NCBI RefSeq assembly: GCF_021917145.1 | Contig: NC_061077.1 | Coordinates: 12,606,125-12,670,124, forward strand | Length of the DNA stretch: 64,000 bases | Origin: Hypomesus transpacificus | Taxonomy: Eukaryota > Chordata > Actinopteri > Osmeriformes > Osmeridae | Direction: 5' to 3' | In this document: piece after piece, positions 36,686 through 47,119 of the stretch | Layout of the letters: the number at the start of each line of letters is the position of its first letter | Position numbering within the stretch: the first letter of the stretch is position 1 | Program-made: the position numbers and the translations under genes | Notes under the pieces: generated by a model | What the model saw: only the letters and a program-made list of their open reading frames with translations | Databases searched by the model: none | Told to the model about the DNA's origin: nothing

Positions 36686-39600
36686 CTAAACCATTCCAGA
36701 GAAGAGTACAATGGCACACCTGGAGCAGAAGGGTAGCGAGTCAGGCCAACGAGACAGCACTCCCCCATGAGACCACGGTCGGACATCAATGTCCTGGTTG
36801 AGAGATGTACGCGTGTGGTCCATTTTGGTTCCTAGTGCCCCTTTCCGTATTTCATCCCCAGGTGTATCAGTGAGGTGGATGTCCTCTGTCTGGGGTTGAC
36901 CTGCATCCTTAAAATGATTGTCCATCTCACACCCAAACCGTTGTGGTGTTTTCTGGAGGTTTCTCCTATGAAAGACATGTTAACTGGCTAAACTGAAATA
37001 TGCCATGTAAAGAAATCATCATCATGTATTCATGAAGCAAATACTTGGTATGTTGTGTTTGTTCAGTCGGTAGCTACCTTCTGTTGTTGAATGTAGACCA
37101 CCGCATCATGGACTGTGACAAAAATGTGCTGAGGGTTCATGTAGTTCATCAGACCACTGGAGGTGAGGATTCTCAGCACACTCTCTGAACAACGAAACAT
37201 TTGAGAACATGTTGACTTGCATCCTTGTTCTGTGTTACTGACAGTAAAACGTCAATTCATGGAAATATTGAACAATATTCATTCCATTTGTATATATACA
37301 GGTACATGGTATAGGTTGGTATAGGTTACTGTCAAGAAAAATAACTGTGACAGGATTAGCCGTACCGTTGCAGTTTGATAAGTAAATAAGGACCCCGACC
37401 TTCTGGCATTCAATGCACATCTAAGGAAAGGTAGACGTGGTGGTAAGTTTCATTGTTTATTTCGGTATGACATATTACATTGATATATTATACATATTGT
37501 CTTTCTGTAACGTTAAACCTCCCAGGCAACATTGATCTGGATATTCACCTGTATAAAAAGCCTTGCTCCGGCAACATCAACAAAGATCACACTGCTGCAA
37601 TCGATGAGCACAGCCTGGACCTCACTTTCAGACATTTCTGCACAGCATAGATAGAGGGGACAATGTTGTCAGTGTTGAGAAAAACAGAAATTAGGAGAAG
37701 GCAATATCACTCTGAATCTGAGCACAATTATTTATTGGAGCAACTGTCTTATCACTTGCCAGACTTGAAGAATTCGTTCTCGGACGAAAATGAGGTGTTT
37801 GCTACGCCTCTCTCCTGTTGCAGAGAAATAAGTACAGAGTTGAACATTTAATAAATGACACAGATTTAGTGTAACCTTGTTTACGTTCACCTTGTGTGTG
37901 TTATAAGCAATAAGCCAGACGAGTGCACACTCAAACTCCCACAAGTATGTATTCTCTATACAACTGACACAGTCTTAAGGTTTCCTCCATGTTGAAATGT
38001 TGCTTTCGATTTCACGAAATTCTTGAATTTCATCACAAAACAAATATTGAGGGGGACAAATTCAATTTCTGCACAACTCTAGGGGAAACAGTCCCCCCCC
38101 CCCCCCCCCCCCCCGTTCTCTACGCTACGGTTTGGGGTCACTCGGTCGTCTGTCTGTCTGTCTGACGCCCCAGTCTCACCACTGTGTTCACGGCCTCTCT
38201 CTCCCTCTTCTCTAGGGCCTTCCTGGCTTTCTCCCGGCTGCGGATCCTCTCAGGGGTCAGGCCCAGCAGCCGGCTCATGTCCTCCCTGAAGAAGCTGCGG
38301 TTCCCGTAGTAGATGGGCCCGTTGTAGGTGAGGATTTTGACCCCAGGCACCTCGTAGCACTGGGGGAGAACACGGGTGGAAGTCACAACCGTACATTCGA
38401 TGACCTCATAGGTCAGTTTCTATCACAGTTTCTGTTACTATTTTCTATCGGAGAGTAACACTTGATACACAGGAAACCAGACTATATAACTACTTTAAGG
38501 TAGTATGTGGTAACTTAACACATGCACATCTGTATAGGGTGTGGGTGCAGTGTGCCAGTTCTACTGAGTCAGTGAGTGGTGTGTTCACCTTGTTGTGATT
38601 CTCTACAGGTCTGTAGATCTCAGTGTTACTGGCCCTTCCCAACACTGAACATCCAGCCCTGAGAAGTCAACCACACACTTTTCACAAAACTTATACATCT
38701 GCATCGGCTAAGTCACGTTAGCCAACGCTTACAATGAAGCAGTCATCACTCCCCACTTTAAGACACACGCAAGCTTGTATGAACTATATTGCTCTTCTCC
38801 ATACGAGGAGGGGATTGCTCTGTGTACCTCTGTGTTCTGCAGATCAGGGTCATCATTGAAAAGACCACCCCAATGGCCAGACCCAGATCCACATTGAGCA
38901 CGACCACAGACAGCCAGGTCACCAGCCAAACAACCTGCAGAGACACACAGTACCTCCCATGAGAACAGTGGGTTGGGGCACTCCCGTTCCTTCCAGTTCA
39001 GACCTAGACAGACTGGGGGGGTGGATGTAGCTGGTCGTTAACGAAGAGGGACGTGAAAACGTTTCTGTCAGGTGGATCGGCGGCTCACAAAGTCAATCTG
39101 GCTGACTCGCCACAGATCTGGGAGGTCCTGGAACTGCAGGAACATCTGTCTGAGGCTGGTCACGTTGATGCATGCCAGCACTGCCTGGGGGGCAGAGAGA
39201 CACCAGCGCGGAGAATGAGGCTCAGATACAGGCCCGACTCAGACTCACAACCACACATGAGCCTCGACAGGATTCAGACCCAAACATGCGTTCCCCCCTC
39301 ACCTTGGGTAGGAAATAGAACAGAGGTCCAATCAGCAGTAGAACAATCAGAACCACCAGGCTGGTGAACAGCGCAGAGAGCTGGAAGAACCAAGACAGAA
39401 ACACACTTTGTTTATTCCTTACATCATATTCTCTTCAAAATATGGGAGTAAAAGAAGCATTTGTTTGACATTCGAAGCCATGAATAATTTGGCAAATGTT
39501 GCCATGGTACGAGAGGACATAGCCGTCCTTTAAAAGCCCAGAGACATTTCGCCAAATGACGAGGCCAGACGTGAAGCTGGCGAGGAGGTCTGTGTACCTG

Positions 39601-42472
39601 CGTGTACCCTCCGGCACTCTCCAGGATGTTGGTGGTGGCCAAGGTGGCCGAGCTGGGGAAACAGGTGAAGAGAGAGGACAGCGTGTTGGAGATGCCGTGG
39701 GCCAGCAGCTCCTGCAGTCCCCACACACGTCCAGTTTAATACACACAGGCTCTCCAGCACAGCACAATTACTCGCGCACAAGAATCACGAGGCAGTATTT
39801 AGTCGGTACTCTACAGCACTTTAGCTCATGACCCTTTCTTTAGGCCCCAGCATTCACTGACAGATGTGTGTACGAACACAGGAGCGAATCAGAACCGAGA
39901 GTTCAACAGTCATTTCCATTTGCTTTATCAGGTATCAGGGAATGAATTAAAGCATCAATGTACCATTGAAGCCTGATGTCCATACCTGGTTGGGATGTAT
40001 GGAGTAGCCATGTTTGTCAGCGTATATCATTGCGAGGGAGACAGAAACAGCGTAGCCCACAAACGTGATGGCCACCGTGTCCCCAGCGATGTCTGGAATC
40101 GTGTGCACGGCAGGCATCCTTGGTCTGGGGAAACTGAGGATATACAGTTGCAGGATTTTGATGTTATTTGAATAATAACAGCAAACATGGCTAAATAATG
40201 GAGCAAATGTTGATACTCTCTAACTATTTTGTCAGGATTGTTTACCCAGCAGGAATATGGCCCACTATCTGGACATCATAGGCTGAGTCCACAGAAGAGG
40301 CATACGCCACCGCTGTCGCAATGATGACCTGAAAGAAAACAAGACAACAATAAACATGTATATTGCAGTACAACTGAATCAAATAGTAGATGATGTCCTT
40401 GGCGCTCCGCCAATTCAATTCAAGAATGCGTGAGCGACGTCCAAGTCAAGTGACACCTTTCTTCTACTGACTGACCGTGAGGATCTCGACAGGGATTGGT
40501 GTCCGCAGGTGTCGGCGGAAGCGCATGTTGACCTCCTTCACCGGCACCAGGACGGCCAGACACGCCATGGAGATCAGCAGCTCGGCCATGTTGGTGTGTG
40601 GGAGGTTCTCGATCACTGATGCTAGCGTCTGCGGGTACAGGGAGGAAGTCAAACGTACTGAGGAAAAAAATCAAAACCCAACCTGTCAAGGGTTTCATAA
40701 GCTGAATTAAAATACTCTGGAATGTTCCATATGCACAAAATATCTATCGGCTAAGTGATTTAAATGTACTGACGTCATGTCACCTGTCACACAATAAAAA
40801 ATTGTTACATGTTTATATTTTTGCGACCATACGCTGTAAAATCCTTGATTAGTAATAGACTCATGAAACTTTAACCCATTCTCACCACTATTATACAAAT
40901 TCCTACATCAGTATGCAGTTTAAACCCCGACCTTAAACAACGAGAATGGTCCAGTGTGGCGAGGGAGCCTCAGTCCCAGCATGCTTTGCAGCTGGGAGAT
41001 GGTGACGTGGAAGGCGGCAGCACTGGTGAAGGCCTTGACGATGGGCTCGGAGAGATACGTGGAGAGGAAGCCCAGCCGGAGCCCAAACATGCAGAGCTGT
41101 GGAGACGACAGGAAAACCAGGTTCTCCCATTTAGACCGCCACAGCTGGGAGGACAGTCCCCCCAACGTCTCCCCAACAGATCTCATCACACTGCTCACAA
41201 AGCATTTCACAGTCCCGACACCCATTGATAACGGCTCAGTTCCAAAAGGACCCTGCCTGCATGTTGTAGCCCCCCCCTCCCCGACAGTATTGTTTGAGCT
41301 AGTCTGCGGTGTTGTGCGGTCCTCGCTGACCCTCACCATCAGGATCCCTGAGAGGAGGGCTACAGCCGAGGCCACGCCGATCCTCTGGGCCTCGAAGGCT
41401 GCGGCTTCAGGGCTGCTGGAGTTCAGTTCCAGAGGGGTGGGCACCAGCTGCTCCACCACGGAGCCTGTCATCAGACTCACCACCGCAAAGGTACCTGGCA
41501 CAACAATGACACAGAATCCCCTCTTACAGTACCTCAGGAAAAGGTCAGTGTTCGTATGTTTGAAGGGAGTGAGAACAACGTGAACTTACATGATAACAGT
41601 TTGCTGTATAGCTAAGGTGTCTGTCCCGGGGGAGTGCTGTGTGACTCACCAGTGGAGACGTGCCGTCCTGTGCCTAACAGCATGTAGATGACCACAGGAA
41701 AGAAGGATGTGTAAAGGCCATAGATGGGGGCCACAGATGTCAGAAGGGCAAAGGCCATACCTGTTCACGATCAGGGACAAGTTCAACTTGTGATTGATTT
41801 TAATGATTGTTCAGCTGCCATGCTCATACATGTAATTATCCTCTGTAATTATCCACAGACAAACTAAAGTCGGTGAATGAAAATGAAATGTTTAACTTTA
41901 TATTTTAAATAAGCAGACAAAACGTTTCATTTACTTAAAAAAATATTGTCTAACAATGTTAAATAGATCATTGTCATTATATCTGCAATATTGCTTCAGT
42001 AGGACACATTAAACAAAATGTTGATAGCTGGTTACCATTTCTGCCCAGGTGTCAAGCACAGTGGTCACAGTGGGCAGATAATTGCTTGCCATTTAACATC
42101 TCAATTTAGAGTTTAAATTATTACGGACAAAGAAACAGTGACGCCGTTTCGCAATTTCAGGTTTAGAGTACTTTCTCCGGAATTTGGTTGTACAGTAAAC
42201 AACTTACCTTGCGGAATGTGAAGTATACCAACAGTAAGTCCCGCTATAGTATCTCCAAGTATCCATTTCTTGAGTCTGTACTTCGGCAGCCAGTTGAAAA
42301 TGGGTAGTCGTTCTCGCAACAGGTGAAGACATGTCCCTCGAGAACACCTGCACCATCCTAAGAACTTTTCCCGGAGCCGCACGCCTGCTTTCGGTTTATC
42401 CTCGGTACCAAATGACTGCCTGAAACGGTCCTCGGTGTAAATATTCCTATACACTGCAACAGACGCGCTCAT
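36686..42472 (-). CDS. slc26a10: SLC26-family anion transporter, SLC26A10-like
   Basis: Multi-pass membrane anion exchanger or channel of the sulfate-permease family with a cytosolic STAS domain. Eighteen coding exons (minus): 42472-42208, 41760-41650, 41494-41337, 41096-40932, 40628-40476, 40328-40246, 40133-39986, 39711-39598, 39380-39303, 39184-39089, 38934-38828, 38658-38589, 38359-38180, 37814-37760, 37637-37549, 37420-37366, 37184-37078, 36952-36686; 2301 nt, 766 residues, in frame. Residues 1-75 are cytosolic ([11 protein letters not shown]); the family signature [11 protein letters not shown] is near 100-110, followed by GTGRH at 118-122. The STAS part (about 517-678) holds [30 protein letters not shown] and [15 protein letters not shown]. 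Exon 37814-37760 needs a GC donor and is the least certain; the last exon (88 residues, ending at a stop) is also tentative. Adjacent b4galnt1 supports the name, since human SLC26A10 neighbours B4GALNT1. slc26a6-like is the alternative. Confidence 0.85.
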
Positions 42473-42565
42473 CTTGTCATCCCAGTTGGGTGTTTTTTCT
42501 GTAAAGTTTTTTCTCTGATTAAATCCCAAGTTCTCTCCGGTGAAGAAAATATACCGTCTGTCTAC

Positions 42566-42571
42566 TTTATA
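42566..42571 (-). promoter_or_regulatory. Possible TATA box of slc26a10
   Basis: Minus-strand TATAAA in TGTACTATAAAGTAG, 94 bp before the chosen ATG. If it is used, the in-frame ATG at 42577 would lie upstream of transcription, which supports the start at 42472. Confidence 0.4.
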
Positions 42572-43786
42572 GTACACTCTGGTCTGGCTTCAAGAGTCAT
42601 TGTGTTTTCCTGTCAGCTGTTTTTTAGCCAATGACATAGCTCAAAACCTAAACTTTTGGATACCGTATTGAACTGCTTTGGAAGGTTTTTGACATCATTG
42701 TCTGGCAGAGACCCCCTAAAGGTGTGCTTGTCCAAAGTTTGTGTTGATATATGCAACAATCCTCTGGGTCCTATTGCTAAAAGTTTTTCCTTTGGATTTT
42801 TAGATAGTAAGAACTCTCTCTCTCTCTCTCACACACACGCACACACACTAACACACACACAAACACACGCACTTTTCTACTTTACACAGTACTTGACAGT
42901 TCACAGGTACTTCTTGCTTAGCCTGCCTCTACAGAAGTCACAGAGGTAAAATAATGACACGCCCAGCTCTGAGGGGAAAAATCCAAACAAATCAAAGTGG
43001 TATTGTTGGTAAAGTGGAGGTGTAAACTCACACCATATCTATTAACTCTTATTGCTGGTCATTTCCTAAAGGAATGTATTTCCCTAATGGTAAAGGGTGT
43101 TCAGGTTGCATAACCACAGGGTATAGAGTCTGGCTCAGGAACCATGTGAAACCTAATCACACTCAAGTGGTTCATTGATCCAGCTACAGCTACTATCAGG
43201 TGAGAGAGCATTTGTGTGGCACTCCATGATGTCACAAGCCAAAGAGTTACTAAAACAAGATGAGTTTATGCATGAACCCTATACTTTTGTCCCATTCTCT
43301 TGGACAATGTTCATGCATTTCATACGTGACACAACCGATTGACCAGTAGTGTGGCACGGTTTGTAATGGCATTTACTTATTATTGACTGAGTAGTGGTAC
43401 CTTGCAGTACTAGCTTTTCAGCCAAACCCAATGCTGCCTTTCTAATTGAGCAGTTGGTCTGGGTCCCATCCGTTAACCTGCAGCGCGAACGTGGCGTCGC
43501 TCACGACACTTGTACAAAATCTCACTGTATACTTATTATAGTGTATCCTTTCAATGAGGGAGGTAGATTACAATCTTATGTGGCGTTTAGTCTGACAAAG
43601 TAAAAATAAACAAGAATACAATGTAAAAGGAGAATGTGTTTGGGTTTGAGCCCAGCGTTTGGCAGTCTTGTGAATGGGCTGTGGTGCAGGGCTCCGTGCA
43701 GAGAAACACGCGTACGGGCATCCGTGCTCCGGACCTACCACACGCACCAACCAGGGCCAGACATCATGACCCACCACACGCACCAA

Positions 43787-44190
43787 CCTTCCATCCTTAA
43801 ACACTGTTACGAACATTCACGAGTTTGCCGGAGTTTGTCGAAACAAATACTTTGACTCATTTCCCCATACGTAGAGCACGTGTAATGAGCTAAACATTGT
43901 TTGTAACATCTCCAAATGCGATGACTATCAATGAGTATTTGAAGGAATTTCGGCAGTGTCTCCGTGTGGTTCGTAAAGTTAATTAAGCATGATTAAATTT
44001 TCCCCAGATAACATATGCTATGATCTAATTATCTTCTGTCAATTTTACCTGGAATTGTGCCTCCCTAATTCCCACCCCTTCCTTCCCGAAGGCCCTCAAA
44101 TGTAAGATGGTAAAGGTTTCCACATCCCGCAAATGCCTGGCACCCACTTATGCTTGTTTTTGTGATATGGTCTATTTGTCACCCAGTTAC
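43787..44190. repeat. Duplicated block, copy A
   Basis: About 400 bp repeated in the same orientation at 46363-46766, with roughly 25-30 differences by eye. Landmarks: AACATTCACGAGTTTGCCGG, GACTATCAATGAGTATTTGA, GATCTAATTATCTTCTGTCA and CACCCACTTATGCTTG. Not low-complexity; contains several TAATTA/CTAATT homeodomain-type sites. Copy A is itself flanked by an imperfect 28-bp direct repeat (43749-43776 and 44191-44218, 24 of 28 matching). Confidence 0.88.
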
Positions 44191-45379
44191 AACCAGGCCC
44201 AGTCATCATGAACTACCATGGGACGTGTTCTGCGGGCCGAATGTACAGCATTGAAAGTACAGCATTGGAGATGAAAGTCACTTTGAACAATGAAGAGGGC
44301 AGTCTTATAGGAAAAACACTTGTTCATAGATTAGATCTAATCAGGATCGTAATGGAGGAAAGGCCACATCTCGCTTCATCAGTTCTAGTAGGCATGTGTT
44401 CTAGTTCTAGGATGACCATTGTGTAGGCCGACTGTGTTGTATTTGGGTGAGCCCACACACAGGACCGTCTGTGTGAGGGGAGCTCTGAGGAGTCTGTAGG
44501 CGAGGACACAATGACCCTGTTTTTCTCTTTCTCTCTCTCAATGAAACGACTGTCACATTTCAAAGCGGGAGAGACACCAATCGATCATGCTCCAAAGTCT
44601 CTGTTTACTACATTGTTATTGTTAGAGCAAATTTCTCCAGATGAGTTTGGAGTCGACAAAGGTGTCGGTCGGGGTGTGTGTGTGTGTGTGTGTGTGGGGG
44701 GGGGTTGTAACGTCAATGCCACACAGGATCTCAGCTGTGCAGCAGGACACGTTCCACAGTGCTGATGTGTCGCCACCTCGCTCATGTTGTGTGTTAATAA
44801 AATCAACAGAAAGGCAGAGTGATGTTTTTGTTCCAGTCCCAAATTCCTTGAATTCGTTTGTCTCTCGTGGAGGAGAGCAGATGCAGCGATATAAGAGGAG
44901 AGAGAGAGAGAGAGAGAGTGAGAGGAGGGGGGGGGGGGGGGTCCTGCTCTTTAAAAAAAGAATGCAAGCCATTGTGTTGATCAGCTCCAGAGGATTTATG
45001 AACACACTCTCAGCGTTGGTGTGTCTGGTGGCTGTTTAAACAAGATATTAATCAGCGGTAACGGGAACAATGCGTTGAATGGAAGAGGATATGAGGCGCT
45101 TAAGCCCATAGCGAGACAGCAGCCCAACATGCCCCAAGACATGGACAGGTCACCATCCAACTGAAAACAATGACAATGTAAATATCGGGGGGTGACAAGT
45201 CTGATGCAAAGGAACAGATGTTGTGTACTGTACGTCCTGGTAATGTCATGTCAAAATGGGCATGCTCATTAGCTTACCTTCAGAGGTTGGGATGATGGGG
45301 GCTGGTGTGTTTCCACTGTTTAGGCAGTCGTGGAGGCATGTCAGAGAGTGAGTGAGAGTTAGGAGATGAAAGATGGAGG

Positions 45380-45500
45380 ATCTCGTGGTTACTATGGACT
45401 GAGGCCCTAACGCAGGGACCTGGGTTTGATTCTGGCCTGGGCTATTTCCTGATTGTCATCCCCTCTCTCTCCCCCTGCCTTTCCTGTAGATGTCCAACTA
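45380..45500 (+). mobile_element. Possible tRNA-derived SINE fragment
   Basis: Contains GACCTGGGTTTGATTCTGGC, a B-box-like sequence, followed by CTATTTCCTGATTGTCATCC and CCTCTCTCTCC, a body I associate with a fish SINE. The A-box region is poorly preserved. Boundaries are rough. Confidence 0.45.
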
Positions 45501-46029
45501 TCCATGTCCAGTCAAGCCATCAAATGTCAAAACATATAGGCGTATCCTTATAAGGTAAAAGTTCCTTTCTCGAATTTGGAATGGGTTTAAATTCAGGCCT
45601 AAAGCTTTACACTTCAGCTTCACATTTCTAAAGTGCCGTTTTTAGGAGATGAGTCATGTTTTTATTTGGCCAAACAAAAAGTTGGAACCATGAAGAGTGC
45701 TGTGGATTGTACAAAAATAACCCCTAATGGCAACTGTTGTTGTGTTTGGCAAAGTGTCTTCTGATCCCATTATCCTTGTTGCATGAACTTTAATTAACTT
45801 CAGTTACAAAAATATCTCATCTCCCTTCTCTGTCTCCTGCATGCTGAGTGTGTGTCCTACTTCCCCGGGTTAAGAGGGACCGGTCCTTACGGCGGTCGCC
45901 CATTCTTCTCGACCAGGGAGGGGTCGCCGTGATTTTGTGTGCTATAGTTCCTCCCATTGTTCTTTATCTGCTTTATGTGATGCTTGTCCTGACCCCCCCC
46001 CCTCCCCCTCCCTCCCCCTCCCTCCCTCC

Positions 46030-46220
46030 TTGAGCATGTCCATTGGATGTGACCTTGTGTCTGTGAGGGCGAGCGAGCGGGGCGGCCGGCGGCCCTCTCC
46101 TGGTGTCCCCGTCTCCTCGCCTCACCCATCCCGTTCCGCTCGCGCTCCCTCGCCTTCTGACATCCGCCACTTTCCTCTAGCTCCTCCGCTATCTGTGCCG
46201 TTGCCCGTTGCTTTCTAGTT
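46030..46220. other. GC- and CpG-rich block
   Basis: Contains GCGAGCGAGCGGGGCGGCCG and many further CpG dinucleotides within otherwise AT-balanced spacer. Could be a small CpG island or distal promoter; no exon with a recognisable product is attached. It lies between the two copies of the 400-bp duplicated block. Confidence 0.35.
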
Positions 46221-46362
46221 ACGTCTGCTTACGTAAGGGGGGTTCGAATTGGGTTTTGAATCCGACGGCTCATTCGATTCACCTATTTGGCCCCTCCCTT
46301 CTTTGACAGGGGCACGTGCTGCGAATCCACCCCGAAATAACATGCCAACTTCCTGTACTTTG

Positions 46363-46766
46363 CTTTCATCCTTAGACACTGTTACGAACATTCACCGAGT
46401 TTGCCGGAGTTTGTCAAAACAAATACTTTGACTCATTTCCCCATACGTATAGCATGTGTAATGAGCTTAACATCGTTTGTAACATCTCCAAATCCGATGA
46501 CTATCAATGAGTATTTGAAGGAATTTCGGCGGTGTCTCCGAGTGGATTGTAAAGTTAATTAAGCATGTCTCAGATTTCCCCAGATAACGTATGCTATGAT
46601 CTAATTATCTTCTGTCAATTTTACTTGGAATTGTGCCTCCCTAATTCCCATCCCTTCCTTCCCGAAGGCCCTCATATGTAAGATGGTAAAGGTTTCCACG
46701 TCCCACAAAAGCCTGGCACCCACTTATGCTTATTTTTGTGAAGTGGTGTATTTGTCACCCAGTTAC
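46363..46766. repeat. Duplicated block, copy B
   Basis: Second copy of 43787-44190, about 2.58 kb downstream, same orientation. Differences are scattered substitutions plus a few small indels, with a cluster at GCATGTCTCAGATTTCCCC where copy A reads GCATGATTAAATTTTCCCC. The flanking direct repeat of copy A is absent here. Confidence 0.88.
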
Positions 46767-47085
46767 AGCAAACACCTTTATTTTCAAGGGCATTTCCGGA
46801 GCGTCTGGAATGTCTGTTTGGTATGTCGAGGTCAAGTTGTGTTGAACTTCCCCACAATTGACCGACCAAGTCTAGAGAAAGATCTCGACATGCCAATTCT
46901 AGAGAATCGAGAGAGAAAGATGGGAAAGGGAGGGAGGTGAAGGGGGAGCGAGAGGTGAGCGAAGACATCCTAGGCTCGAACACCCGGCAGCAACGAGTAC
47001 AAGATGAAACAATAGTTTGCAACGCTAGTGTGGTTGGCTGCGTGTGAGCAAAACAAAGGCGTGTGGTCCCTGCCCTCATTAACGT

Positions 47086-47118
<33 letters not shown>
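47086..47118. repeat. Poly-G tract
   Basis: Uninterrupted run of 33 G. The poly-proline open frames it creates on the minus strand are artefacts. Confidence 0.95.

Positions 47119-47119
<1 letters not shown>

Noticed and set aside
45887-46218. Arg/Pro-rich open frames on both strands
   Set aside because: Caused by GC-rich composition and CCCTCC repeats; no domain and no splice support.
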